From Pseudobacter sp051955275 (GTDB lineage Bacteria; Bacteroidota; Bacteroidia; Chitinophagales; Chitinophagaceae), in NCBI RefSeq assembly GCF_051955275.1, contig NZ_JBQCGW010000319.1:20064-84063 (forward strand): a stretch of 64,000 bases of DNA. Reading direction: 5' to 3'. The notes beneath the pieces were generated by a model that was not told the origin of the DNA, made no database searches, and saw nothing but the letters and a program-made list of their open reading frames with translations. A program made the translations under genes and the position numbers. This document shows, one piece after another, positions 35,299 to 43,365 of the stretch (positions are counted from its first letter, which is position 1; each line of letters starts with the position of its first letter).

Positions 35299-36276
35299 TT
35301 AATGACCATGACCTGCGTGAGGTGCAGTTGCCGGTGCATTAGGTGCAACAGGAGCAGCATTGCGTTTCTTCACGTCTACCACTTCGATATCGAAGATGAG
35401 GTTTTCGTTTGGTTTGATGGGGCCGCCCGGTTGAGGGTTAGCACCATAAGCCAGTACAGATGGGATCAGCATGCGGCCTTTGTCGCCCTTCTTGAAATGA
35501 AGGATGGCTTCAGTCATACCGGGGATGGCACCCTGACCGGCAGCTTCAAACTCAAAAGGAGTCAGCGGGTGAGGCTGGGTCTGCTTGGTGCTGTCCATGT
35601 TTGAATCGAAATATTTTCCTTCAGTAGTGTAGCCAGTGTATTTTACGGCAACCACATCACCTGTATCGATGGCCTGGCCATTCTGAGTGGAAGTGATCTC
35701 GTAATAAACACCATTTACAGTTTTCTGAACGGTGAGGTTGTTCTTTTTCACGTAAGCATCCAGACCAGCAGCGTCTTTCACTTTCTGACCTTCAGATGCG
35801 GCTTTCACGCGTGCTTCTTCTTTCTTCATTTCTGCGTTACGGTCAACCTGTGCCAGGCTGTCGTTGGTGAACACATCAACTACACGGAAGCAAAGCATGA
35901 TCTTGTCTTTACGTTTGATGAACGGAGGCAGCTGAGCGCCTTTTTTCATCAGTGTGTCAGGAGACATAACAACGGTAACGCTGTCGCCCTTACGCAGCAG
36001 CCTGAAAACTTCAGCAGGATTGTAAACAGGTCCTACAGAATCAACGGGTGCGTAGATGGGAAGTTCACCGTAGTTGGTACCGAAAGTGGTGTCAGCTGTT
36101 TTCTGAACAACATACACTTTCAGGATGTCGCCTTTCTTGGCAACGGGAAGATTTTTATCGGCAGTTTCGATCTTGTACAATAAACCTGATTTGGTTTTCT
36201 TGAAACTACCGCCGGAGCAGGCTGCAAAGCCGAGAGCCATGAGCAGGCCACCGAGGAGAATGGTTGTTTTTTTCAT
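35299..36276 (-). CDS. FKBP-type peptidyl-prolyl isomerase lipoprotein, two FKBP domains
   Basis: This 325-aa protein starts at the ATG giving MKKTTILLGGLLMALGFAAC, with lipobox GFAAC (Cys20). The C-terminal FKBP domain (about residues 195-305) has the usual order VKYTGYTTEGKYFDSN, GAIPGMTEAILHFKKGDKGR, MLIPSVLAYGA and NLIFDIEVVDV. A second, weaker FKBP-like copy (about 30-140) has LLYKIETADKNLPVAKKGDI and LRKGDSVTVVMSPDTL, with most catalytic aromatic residues changed. It likely folds exported proteins at the membrane. The end is His/Ala/Pro-rich. Confidence 0.9.
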   Translation of the reverse strand: MKKTTILLGGLLMALGFAACSGGSFKKTKSGLLYKIETADKNLPVAKKGDILKVYVVQKTADTTFGTNYGELPIYAPVDSVGPVYNPAEVFRLLRKGDSVTVVMSPDTLMKKGAQLPPFIKRKDKIMLCFRVVDVFTNDSLAQVDRNAEMKKEEARVKAASEGQKVKDAAGLDAYVKKNNLTVQKTVNGVYYEITSTQNGQAIDTGDVVAVKYTGYTTEGKYFDSNMDSTKQTQPHPLTPFEFEAAGQGAIPGMTEAILHFKKGDKGRMLIPSVLAYGANPQPGGPIKPNENLIFDIEVVDVKKRNAAPVAPNAPATAPHAGHGH

Positions 36277-36308
36277 GCTGGGAATTATTAATTGCCTTCT
36301 TTTATGAT

Positions 36309-37337
36309 TTAATTTGATGATTTGTGTTCTTCCTGGAGGGATGATGCATTTTCCTGGATGCATTGCATAAAGTAGTCTACCGTATCCTCCAGTGATGCGC
36401 TGCTGCGGCCTCCGGCTGCGTTGAAGTGACCGCCCCCTTCAAAGTATTTGCGGGCGAAGGTGTTCACATCAAAATCCCCTTTGCTGCGGAAGCTCCATTT
36501 TCTTTCTTCGTCGCGGTCTATCACAATAGCTGCCAGGCGTATACCCTGGATGCTGAGCGGATAGTTCACCAGTCCTTCCGTATCGCCGGTTTTGATCTCA
36601 AAGCGCAACAGATCCTTTTTAGGAATGGCTATGAGTGCCGTATTGAATTCATAATAGATCTCCATACGGTGCAGGAGCACATGACCTATAAAGCGCAATT
36701 TGTTCTCGAGAAAATTATCATAAATATGCTCATGAACTTTGGTATGGTCAAGTCCCTGGTCTTTAAAATCCGCGATCATACGGTGCACCGCTGCGCTGGC
36801 TGCGGGGAATCGAAATGAACCGGTGTCCGTCATCACACCTGCATAGAGGCATTGTGCGGTTTCTTTGTTCACCAGGTGTTTATACCCAGCTTCCACGATG
36901 AAATCGTAGATCATTTCGCTGGTAGAGCTCTTGGAGGTATCGCTGATACCGTACGCAAATGTGGGCGTATCGGGTTGCGCATGGTGATCGATGAGTATGC
37001 GGGTAACATCCAGCGCTTTGATGATCGGCGCCATATGTTTGGTGCGGAGCAGAATGTTGAAGTCCAGGCAGAACACCCATTCCGCCTCGCGAAGGATACC
37101 TTCGGCCTTTTCGCGGGTGAGCTCAAAATCCACCACTTTATTGCAACCGGGCATCCAGTTGAGCCATTTGGCCCAGTTGGTAGGCGAAACAACAGTGGCC
37201 TGGTGACCGAGCTGGGTAAGGAAATGATAAAGCCCCAGGGCTGAGCCCATGGCATCTGCATCAGGCTTCTGATGCATAGTGATCACCACTTTCCGTGGTG
37301 TGTTCAGTAACGGGTATAAATCTTGGATAGGTAGCAT
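36309..37337 (-). CDS. DHH-family phosphoesterase (NrnA-like)
   Basis: This 342-aa protein carries the DHH motifs: MHQKPDADAMGSALGLYHFL (motif I, HxxPDxDA), VFCLDFN, the LIDHHAQPD motif, and the DHHA1 end FEGGGHFNAAGGRSSAS. Such enzymes degrade nanoRNA and/or 3'-phosphoadenosine 5'-phosphate. The family cannot be split further from sequence by eye. It lies 32 bases upstream of the FKBP gene, with which it is probably cotranscribed, since FKBP follows NrnA in many Bacteroidota. Confidence 0.92.
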   Translation of the reverse strand: MLPIQDLYPLLNTPRKVVITMHQKPDADAMGSALGLYHFLTQLGHQATVVSPTNWAKWLNWMPGCNKVVDFELTREKAEGILREAEWVFCLDFNILLRTKHMAPIIKALDVTRILIDHHAQPDTPTFAYGISDTSKSSTSEMIYDFIVEAGYKHLVNKETAQCLYAGVMTDTGSFRFPAASAAVHRMIADFKDQGLDHTKVHEHIYDNFLENKLRFIGHVLLHRMEIYYEFNTALIAIPKKDLLRFEIKTGDTEGLVNYPLSIQGIRLAAIVIDRDEERKWSFRSKGDFDVNTFARKYFEGGGHFNAAGGRSSASLEDTVDYFMQCIQENASSLQEEHKSSN

Positions 37338-37373
37338 AAAACGGAGGCAAATTTGCGGAAATAAAGTCCAACG

Positions 37374-37396
37374 GCCAAAAGGAATATCCTTTTGGC
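37374..37396 (-). terminator. Hairpin terminator after the TraB/GumN gene
   Basis: GCCAAAAGGA (37374-37383) and TCCTTTTGGC (37387-37396) form a perfect 10-bp stem with a 3-base loop, about 60 bases past the stop of the TraB/GumN gene. Confidence 0.6.
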
Positions 37397-37457
37397 GGGA
37401 AGTAACAGCTGATTATACGTCCGGACGAGCCCGCCGGCCTGCCTGAGTGAGCAGGGA

Positions 37458-38372
37458 TCAGTTGGGAAGCGGCTTGAGTTTATAGCCTTTTTTGCGGAGG
37501 AGGTTGATCACTCCTTTTTCACCTCCCAGGTGGCCGGCGCCCACGGCAAAGAGCACGGAGATCCTGCCTTCCTGGGCAATATTAGGGATATCATGGCTCC
37601 AGTTAGCGTTGCGGTTGTACAGGAGCAGGTCCATGTATTCGGTCATGCCGGGATCGCTTTTAACGATGAGGGAGTCCATCTGCTGGAGGTCCTGTTTACG
37701 GTATACCTCGGCCAGTTTGAGGGTAGTCTTTTTATAGGTATCGATGCTGTCAATATAGGAGACGAGGTCTTTCGCCTGTTTTTTATAGGGGATGCTATCG
37801 AAGATGCTGGCCTGGTAAGCTACGGTTTCGATCCCTTTGATCTCTTTGTTGAATTTCCTGCCCTCATTCATGATCAGTTCTTCCATGCTTTTCTTTTTGG
37901 GGCAGTCCATCAGTCTTTCGGAAATGAGACTGGAAATAAAGTACGGCTTGAAACGGGTGATCATGCTCAGGGGCAGCATTGTTTTATTGTCAGAGAAATA
38001 CTTTTCAATACGGGCATATTCGTCTGGGGTGAGCAGGTCTTTGAGTTGCTGGTTATCGGACATGCGGGCGTATTTCATGAAGCCCAGGGTTTCTTCCTGG
38101 TTGTCCATATCCAGCTCAAAGCAGATGAACTCACTGCTGGCGATGATCTTTTTGAGGTTTTCGCTCAGGTTGGCGTCTGCTTCGCAGAGGATATGCATGG
38201 TACCGTAGAGATAGGAAGGTTTGGCCATCCCATTGCCGGAGATCTCCCAGAGCAATGTTTTAGCGGTACTGGTGGTGCTGGCATTCGTTTTCTTGGCCGC
38301 TGTTTTCGGTGCCTGTGCAAAAGAGAACAGGGACCCGAGGGTAAACAATACTGCCAGTCCTGATGATTTCAT
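37458..38372 (-). CDS. TraB/GumN family secreted protein
   Basis: This 304-aa protein has a signal peptide-like N-terminus (SSGLAVLFTLGSLFSFAQ). Family motifs are KPSYLYGTMHILCEADANLS near the N-terminus with its GTxH, the FELDMD element, and GAGHLGGEKGVINLLRKKGY at the C-terminus. TraB/GumN (TIKI) proteins are predicted metalloproteases or inhibitors of pheromones with two GX2H motifs; the exact role here is unknown. Confidence 0.9.
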   Translation of the reverse strand: MKSSGLAVLFTLGSLFSFAQAPKTAAKKTNASTTSTAKTLLWEISGNGMAKPSYLYGTMHILCEADANLSENLKKIIASSEFICFELDMDNQEETLGFMKYARMSDNQQLKDLLTPDEYARIEKYFSDNKTMLPLSMITRFKPYFISSLISERLMDCPKKKSMEELIMNEGRKFNKEIKGIETVAYQASIFDSIPYKKQAKDLVSYIDSIDTYKKTTLKLAEVYRKQDLQQMDSLIVKSDPGMTEYMDLLLYNRNANWSHDIPNIAQEGRISVLFAVGAGHLGGEKGVINLLRKKGYKLKPLPN

Positions 38373-38587
38373 AAACCGTTATTTTACACAAATTACTGAG
38401 AAATGCTGGTTGGCGGAAGACCCTGGAGGATTTTAACCAACTGCCTGCCCCCTCTCCTGCTTACATAACTTTTTGCGGATTGCAAGGGGAAAAAAAGCGC
38501 TGATCAGCGTTATTTTTCCCCTTGTTGCGTATGATGCCGGCCGTTACTTTGGTCTGACAACCTGATTGATGTATAAAAACAAGTTTA

Positions 38588-38878
38588 ATGATCAGTTCAG
38601 AATTTGAATGGCAGGCGCGGATCCGGGGTATCCTGCGGAGGCAATTGGGAACGGGTAAAGAGGAATCCCTGCCTGTGGCGGAGGAGATCATCGATCTGAT
38701 CCGGGAGGACAGGTGGACACGGACGCAGCTGGAACAGTTGCGTGAGCTGGAGGTCCACGAAGCAGAAACGCGCCCGGCCTGGGAGGCAGCGGAGCGGCGG
38801 CTTACCAGTCTGGGTTTCCGGCTGGCGGTAGTTCAATTACTGGCAGTTTTGCTGGCGGTGTTATTGCTGGCGGAGTAA
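38588..38878 (+). CDS. Small protein with C-terminal membrane helix
   Basis: This 96-aa protein has a charged helical N-terminal part (EFEWQARIRGILRRQLGTG and RTQLEQLRELEVHEAETRPA) and a single C-terminal membrane segment (about residues 75-95, LAVVQLLAVLLAVLLLAE). The layout suggests a tail-anchored protein. No family is recognised. An ATG start and free-standing position on a plus strand with no competing gene support it. Confidence 0.55.
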   Translation: MISSEFEWQARIRGILRRQLGTGKEESLPVAEEIIDLIREDRWTRTQLEQLRELEVHEAETRPAWEAAERRLTSLGFRLAVVQLLAVLLAVLLLAE

Positions 38879-39035
38879 GATTTCAATACTCCTGATGGCT
38901 GCAGATGTCCCGGGGAGGCTGGTTTTCCGGTCGTTTTGGTGGCTTAAAAACGTTAAAACGCGTTGTGGTCCCGGTCCGGGGTTCCCATTTTTAACCGGGA
39001 ACTATTATATTTGTTACGAACAAAATTGTAACAGT

Positions 39036-39203
39036 ATGTCTCTGACTTCCAACAACAACAAGAAGAACGACAAAAAGGGCAAGAAAAATAGCAACAGCGT
39101 AATTGGTGGATCTGGCAGCAAATTCATCAGCAAACCCGGAGGTAAAGTAGGTGGTGGCTTCAACAAGAAGGTTACTAAAACCGGCGGCACCAGGGGCAGC
39201 TGA
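39036..39203 (+). CDS. Small basic Gly/Lys/Asn-rich protein
   Basis: This 55-aa protein, read from the ATG at 39036, is strongly basic (Lys-rich NNNKKNDKKGKKN) and ends in GGGFNKKVTKTGGTRGS. It has no membrane or catalytic feature. Small Gly/Lys-rich proteins of this kind occur in Chitinophagaceae, probably nucleic-acid or ribosome associated, but I cannot name a family. The next gene starts 29 bases downstream. Confidence 0.5.
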   Translation: MSLTSNNNKKNDKKGKKNSNSVIGGSGSKFISKPGGKVGGGFNKKVTKTGGTRGS

Positions 39204-39232
39204 TTAATTAATAAAGACTCCCCCAGATCAAT

Positions 39233-39481
39233 ATGGATGATGGATTTGAGATTCCCGTGAGTTACAAAGGGAAGGATTTGTCTTTTCCTGCACAATTGCT
39301 GGCGTTCGGTTATACGCACAGGATACTGGTGAATGTGAATGGCGTGGATATGCAGTTGGAGCCGGATGAAGAGCGGAATTACCGGGCTATTGTGGTGGAT
39401 CCTGAGCAGGCTGGTGCGGAAAAGCTGGAAGCGGGATTGATAGCCGCGATTGTGGAAGTAGTGGAATCAATTGTGAAGTAA
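39233..39481 (+). CDS. Small conserved hypothetical protein
   Basis: This 82-aa protein has an alternating beta pattern (EIPVSYKGKDLSFPAQLLAF, GYTHRILVNVNGVDMQLEPD) and an amphipathic C-terminal helix. It reads as a small structured cytoplasmic protein. I do not recognise it. A strong terminator follows. Confidence 0.65.
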   Translation: MDDGFEIPVSYKGKDLSFPAQLLAFGYTHRILVNVNGVDMQLEPDEERNYRAIVVDPEQAGAEKLEAGLIAAIVEVVESIVK

Positions 39482-39501
39482 ATTCAGTTGAGTAAAATTA
39501 T

Positions 39502-39540
39502 AACGGGTGTACCGCTGCTGGTGGTACACCCGTTTCATTT
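39502..39540 (+). terminator. Strong Rho-independent terminator
   Basis: A perfect 12-bp stem, AACGGGTGTACC (39502-39513) with GGTACACCCGTT (39523-39534), has a 9-base loop and is followed by TCATTTTC. It closes the unit ending with the 82-aa gene. Confidence 0.85.
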
Positions 39541-39766
39541 TCAGTTTATGTAAGAATTCGGAATGCGGAATGTGAGCATTTATAACATTGGACTGGCGAT
39601 AACATGTTCTTTCGAGCTATGCCAATGAAAGTTAGTAAATCACTTTACTATAATTCAGTTGCAGGCTTTGATGGTGAGTTCACCGAACTTTTTTTTGACC
39701 CAATGGGTTGAAATATAGGTTGATAATGATAATACCCATATATTTGCACCCCGATTGATAATCGTT

Positions 39767-39840
39767 CGGGTGGTGGCGCAGCCCGGTAGCGCACTTGCAT
39801 GGGGTGCAAGGGGTCGCTGGTTCGAATCCAGTCCACCCGA
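39767..39840 (+). tRNA. tRNA-Pro (anticodon GGG)
   Basis: A standard cloverleaf. The acceptor stem CGGGTGG (39767-39773) pairs with CCACCCG (39833-39839). The D-stem GCGC/GCGC has loop AGCCCGGTA. The anticodon stem CTTGC/GCAAG has loop ATGGGGT (anticodon GGG). The T-arm is GCTGG-TTCGAAT-CCAGT, and the discriminator is A39840. The 3' CCA is not encoded (CAA follows). The gene matches tRNA-Pro of other bacteria closely. Its 3' flank acts as the integration point of the island to its right. Confidence 0.95.
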
Positions 39841-39851
39841 CAAGTTCTAAC

Positions 39852-39880
39852 AAAGCCTTGGTTTTTAACCAGGGCTTTTC
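39852..39880. terminator. Terminator of tRNA-Pro, shared with the Fic gene
   Basis: AAAGCCTTGG (39852-39861) pairs with CCAGGGCTTT (39869-39878; one G-T pair). T-rich sequence follows on the plus strand, and on the minus strand it lies just beyond the Fic stop (39883). Similar hairpins follow the tRNA-flank copies at 42338 and 43433. Confidence 0.7.
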
Positions 39881-39882
39881 TA

Positions 39883-40839
39883 TTATTTAAAAGTATAGGT
39901 TGTTTTATTTTTCTCACCTGTTTTTTTTAATACTCCTTCTTCCACTGCCTCCTTTAAATCCCGGCTGGCTGTAGCTTGCGAGATTTCTTTAAAGTGCCTT
40001 AGATATTCTTTCCGTGTAAAAGCTTTCTTTCCTGCAATTGAACTAAACACCAGCACCCTGTCTGAACTTAGCAATGTTCTATTTTGTTGGGATAATAGCT
40101 CTTCCAGGGATTCTAAAATTACCCCTAACATGAATTCTATAAAAATTGTTGAATTTCCGGATTTGTCAGATTTGCTTAAGGCCTCATAATATTGTTGCTG
40201 TCGCTGCTTAACAATAGTTTCAATAGGTAAATACTCAAAAACCGGATACTGGTGCTTTAAAATTACTGTTTGCCAAAGCCTGCCAATCCGCCCATTACCA
40301 TCCATGAACGGGTGAATAAATTCCAGTTCATAATGAAACACACAACTTTTTATCAATGCCAGATCCCTGGAAGATTTTAGATACCCAAATAAATCATTCA
40401 TTAAAGGTTTAACCATTTCCCCAGGAGGAGCAATGTGAGTAATATCACTTCCTTTTACAATCCCCACCGACTTCGTTCTTAGCTTTCCTGATTTATCAAT
40501 TAACCCCTTCATAAGAAGACTATGAGCATGAAGCAGAGATTGAATACTGTTGGGATTGAATTCATTTAATTTTTCATAAACTATAATTGCATTTTTAACT
40601 TCGAGAATATCTTTTTGCGGACCAAGTACCCTTTTGTTTTCTACAATTGCTGTTATTTGTTCAATAGATAATGTATTCCCTTCAATTTCCAACGAAGCCT
40701 GAATTGTTTTAATTCGGTTTGATTTTCTTAATTCTGCAGGAGGTTTATGTAAATGTGTCGCATTTATTTCTCCTATTTTTTCGGATATAATAGCTACTAG
40801 CTGGAGAATGGCAGAGGTAATATTGTATGGAGGCTGCAT
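39883..40839 (-). CDS. Fic-family protein with winged-helix C-terminus
   Basis: This 318-aa protein has the Fic active site HPFMDGNGRIGRLW (HPFxDGNGR, His for AMP transfer). The N-terminal inhibitory motif ASLEIEGN ([S/T]xxxE[G/N]) marks a class II Fic. A winged-helix DNA-binding domain is at the C-terminus (about 255-318, EISQATASRDLKEAVEEGVL then KKTGEKNKTTYTF). Fic enzymes AMPylate or otherwise modify proteins and often form self-regulating toxin-like switches. I chose the start giving MQPPYNITSAI at 40839, which fits the family. An ATG at 40854 would place the palindrome inside the coding region. Confidence 0.88.
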   Translation of the reverse strand: MQPPYNITSAILQLVAIISEKIGEINATHLHKPPAELRKSNRIKTIQASLEIEGNTLSIEQITAIVENKRVLGPQKDILEVKNAIIVYEKLNEFNPNSIQSLLHAHSLLMKGLIDKSGKLRTKSVGIVKGSDITHIAPPGEMVKPLMNDLFGYLKSSRDLALIKSCVFHYELEFIHPFMDGNGRIGRLWQTVILKHQYPVFEYLPIETIVKQRQQQYYEALSKSDKSGNSTIFIEFMLGVILESLEELLSQQNRTLLSSDRVLVFSSIAGKKAFTRKEYLRHFKEISQATASRDLKEAVEEGVLKKTGEKNKTTYTFK

Positions 40840-40852
40840 ATTTGATAGCATC

Positions 40853-40872
40853 ATTTGATACTATCAAATATA
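40853..40872 (-). promoter_or_regulatory. Palindrome over the -7 element of the Fic gene
   Basis: ATTTGATA (40853-40860) and TATCAAAT (40862-40869) form an inverted repeat with one central base. A third direct copy, ATTTGATA, lies at 40840-40847 just before the ATG. CAAATATA (40865-40872) reads TATATTTG on the minus strand, a -7 element inside the palindrome. The layout is that of an autorepressor site. Confidence 0.55.
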
Positions 40873-40900
40873 CATCATTATGCTGATCTATTTAAAATAA

Positions 40901-41003
40901 TCACTGATTATCAATAAGTCAGGAGTAAAAAAGGCTAGACGATGATCCACCCCTCCCCGAAAACTAAAACCCCTTCAGATCGTTGGATTTGAAGGGTTTT
41001 TAG
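40901..41003 (+). repeat. Accretion repeat copy 1 with terminator hairpin
   Basis: TCACTGATTATCAATAAGTC at 40901 matches the copy at 43366 (TCACTGATTTCCAATAAGTC). The AGGAG, AAAA and CTAGA blocks follow, then CCCCTCCCCGA, a looser version of the CCTCCCGACAG core. A hairpin, CTAAAACCCCTTCA (40964-40977) with TGAAGGGTTTTTAG (40990-41003, one mismatch), ends the unit. The right part resembles the other two copies less closely. Confidence 0.55.
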
Positions 41004-41168
41004 TTTAAAGTATTTTCCTTTTGACGCCCATTGTATTCTATACTAATATGTTGATTCGAGCCAAGGGAACTAAGGCTGACTGAGCAAATGTTGATTGCAA
41101 AAAAGAAGAATGTTTTTTGTCTAAAACCATAGCAGCTAACCTCAAACTTCCTGAAAGTTTCCCTCGTT

Positions 41169-41816
41169 TTAATCAGTAGTCATTTCAGCAAGTTCCTTAA
41201 TAAGTCTGTCATGTTTTGTCTGCCATAATTCATTTCGTTCTATCTCTGGCATGTTGTACAATTCAAATACTTTATTAATTCTAAATTTTGAATATTTCAT
41301 AAACGTATTTGCACTTTCAAGACTGCTATCAAAATGAGTATGAAACATAAGTCCATAAATTCCAATTGTCACTGCAAATGGAATATTGCCACACTCTTTC
41401 TCTAACGTAATTCTTGCACCTTCAATATTCTCTAAATCGATAATAACCTTTCCTCCTTCACTGCCTTTTGTTCCAATTGATTTTTTGTTGTCAAAAGGGA
41501 TCCAATTAAAATCTTCAAGCAAAGTCATTAAGGTCGTAGTGATTTTAATAACATTGTTATTGTCAGTTTGATTTGCGTATTGAAATAATTTCGGAAAAAT
41601 TGAAACACCTGTATAGATATTATAATGCAAGCAGAGCATTGAATTATCATAAAGAAAGTCCAAATAGAAACTGTCAAAGTCCATAAGCTGTTCAGCAAAA
41701 GTGATGTTCAAATTAGTTTTTATAATTGAAGCAATTTTTTCAAACTTGGAAAATTCACAATCGCTATCAATTATTGCTTCTGTCCAACCTTTTGATGTGT
41801 CTATTTGAAATATCAT
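41169..41816 (-). CDS. Unknown cytoplasmic protein of the tRNA-Pro island
   Basis: This 215-aa protein is read from the ATG giving MIFQIDTSKGWTEAI; an upstream ATG at 41879 would add a poorly fitting hydrophobic start. It has an alpha/beta look with FDSFYLDFLYDNSMLCLHYN and KGSEGGKVIIDLENIEGARI, and no signal or membrane segment. I do not recognise a family. It is the only gene in its repeat-bounded segment, and its size, acidity and location resemble immunity or defence accessory proteins. The DNA is A+T-rich. The 314 bases to the Fic ATG hold the palindrome and repeat copy 1. Confidence 0.65.
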   Translation of the reverse strand: MIFQIDTSKGWTEAIIDSDCEFSKFEKIASIIKTNLNITFAEQLMDFDSFYLDFLYDNSMLCLHYNIYTGVSIFPKLFQYANQTDNNNVIKITTTLMTLLEDFNWIPFDNKKSIGTKGSEGGKVIIDLENIEGARITLEKECGNIPFAVTIGIYGLMFHTHFDSSLESANTFMKYSKFRINKVFELYNMPEIERNELWQTKHDRLIKELAEMTTD

Positions 41817-42041
41817 AGTGAAATGATTGTTGTCTAAACTTAAAGCAAAGATCAGCAAAAAAAGATGTTTGTAGTCCACATCACACTCTTCCTAGAAATA
41901 TAGTTCAGACATCGTATCATCCTAAAACCTATCGCCTATAACGGGTATCATTATGAACCATTAATTAGCATTTATTTTATACCGAAACCTTTAAATTTTC
42001 TATCAAATCGTCCGAACACTGGTTCGAGATTGACTTGTCAT

Positions 42042-42126
42042 ATTAAGCTCATTTCTTCAATAAATCTAGCTCAATTCCTTAAATAATGAGCTTAATTATG
42101 AAATTTGGGGATGTAAAGTGAGCTCA
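42042..42126. repeat. AGCTCA cluster with 12-bp inverted repeat
   Basis: ATTAAGCTCATT (42042-42053) and AATGAGCTTAAT (42085-42096) are a perfect 12-bp inverted repeat with a 31-base spacer. Further AGCTCAAT copies lie near 42068 and 42121. The gene-free interval 41817-42434 holds this cluster and repeat copy 2, and I see no other coding sequence there. Confidence 0.4.
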
Positions 42127-42270
42127 ATGTTGGATTTAGCTTACCCTTGTCAAAAATAAACCTCATGGTCCACTCTATTCATGCATCGAAAAACAGCTTT
42201 ATTTAATCTCATTTAGTAATGGTATCAAAATCTCCATCCAACGAATAAAGACTATCACCAATAAACTATT

Positions 42271-42366
42271 TATTGATTTCCAACAATTCAGAAACGAAAA
42301 GATTAGATATCTGTCCTATCCTCCCGACAGTTCTAACAAAAGCCTTGGCATATTGCCAAGGCTTTT
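42271..42366 (+). repeat. Accretion repeat copy 2 with terminator hairpin
   Basis: TATTGATTTCCAACAATTCA opens a degenerate copy of the unit seen at 40901 and 43366. It ends in CCTCCCGACAG-TTCTAACAAAAGCC, which repeats the tRNA-Pro flank at 39836-39857. The hairpin AAAGCCTTGGCA (about 42339-42350) with TGCCAAGGCTTT (42354-42365) follows. Confidence 0.65.
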
Positions 42367-42434
42367 CCTTTTAAAGTTTTTCAAAAAAACAGAATCAGTC
42401 ATCCCAGTGAATCATTTCTTATTCTTCGAATTTC

Positions 42435-42866
42435 TTATTTATTAAAATTCATTGTCCATACTCCCCTCGAGGCCCTAATCGGTACAGGAATTATTCCCAA
42501 CCAAACAAAGCCGAATTTGATTTTCCACGTCCCTGTTACAGTATGTCCATTTTCAGAAAGGTTTCCTGTATAAAATATTGGGCGATGCTTTTTTTTGAGA
42601 GTTTTTCTTGTCCCTTTTCTGTCAACAATTAAAGTCATAACCGGCATAATTTTTACAAAGTCAACTCTATTCCCTTGTATTTTTCCGTGTATTTCGCCAA
42701 TTCCTTCTGTCCCACCAGTAGCCAGATCATCTTGAACTGTCCCTGTGAATTCGTTGTCATTGAATGTCAAAATTTGAATATCAAAATTAGTATTCAAAAA
42801 CCCTCGGATCTTATTAATCTCACCGTCTGAGAAACTATAGAATCCAGTCCATATCCCAATTTTCAT
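42435..42866 (-). CDS. Unknown small protein of the tRNA-Pro island
   Basis: This 143-aa protein has a mainly beta pattern: KIGIWTGFYSFSDGEINKIR at the start, FTGTVQDDLATGGTEGIGEI, a basic turn RKGTRKTLKKKHRP, and GNLSENGHTVTGTWKIKFGF near the end. The pattern of GxxxxTGTW is that of small beta-barrel (lipocalin-like) folds. No family is recognised. There is no signal peptide. It lies in the same repeat-bounded segment as the recombinase remnant. Confidence 0.65.
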   Translation of the reverse strand: MKIGIWTGFYSFSDGEINKIRGFLNTNFDIQILTFNDNEFTGTVQDDLATGGTEGIGEIHGKIQGNRVDFVKIMPVMTLIVDRKGTRKTLKKKHRPIFYTGNLSENGHTVTGTWKIKFGFVWLGIIPVPIRASRGVWTMNFNK

Positions 42867-42940
42867 ACTAAATTTATTTACTAAAAGTTAATTTATTCTA
42901 TTACCCTGCCCTATCAATTTCCTAAAATAGTAAAAAGCAC

Positions 42941-43270
42941 TTATATCCCTAATATGCTTAATGGTAGATCATTGTAAGGACTAATGTTAGAATTATGCCC
43001 AACTCTTCCGACTAAACAAGACAAGGCAGCAGAAATGCTGCCTTGTTTGTTTTTGGGGTCTTCTGAAACCTGCGCCAGCAGGGCAATACATTCAAAGACC
43101 GGATTTATCTCAGAGGTCAGAAATGTTCCTATTTTGAAATTGTAGACAATTCCTTGTGGAAAGATGGTTTTCTGAATTTTCTCTTTTATGGCTACTGGGC
43201 TGGAGTAATGAATGCCCAGTAGTGAGGAACTGAATCGACACTGGTTTTCTATAAAATTTAATGGGAACAT
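42941..43270 (-). pseudogene. Remnant of a serine recombinase C-terminus
   Basis: The 109-residue reading frame looks like the tail of a large serine recombinase of Bacteroidota elements: KEKIQKTIFPQGIVYNFKIG, then TSEINPVFECIALLAQ, and ending near the former attachment site. No catalytic N-terminal domain is found upstream, where the frame meets a stop (43286-43288). I read this as the only trace of the enzyme that moved the island. The identification is by motif memory, not by alignment. Confidence 0.5.
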
Positions 43271-43365
43271 TTTTGATACAACTCCTTATTTAGCATTCGT
43301 CAGCTCGCCTTCTATGTTATTTATCACCTTGCCGATACTTCTTATGCCGGATCTACTCTAAATTA

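Noticed and set aside
37530..38363. A 277-codon plus-strand frame opposite the TraB/GumN gene
   Set aside because: The minus strand has signal peptide and family motifs; the plus-strand frame has no domain or operon context.
39655..39917. Frames on the minus strand through tRNA-Pro with SNQRPLAPHASALPG-like peptides
   Set aside because: This peptide is the well-known spurious translation of the antisense strand of tRNA-Pro; no gene is there.
41930..41955. GCCTATAACGGGTATC as an integron attC core
   Set aside because: It is one short motif without a paired inverted partner or an integrase, and many unrelated Bacteroidota sequences carry it.
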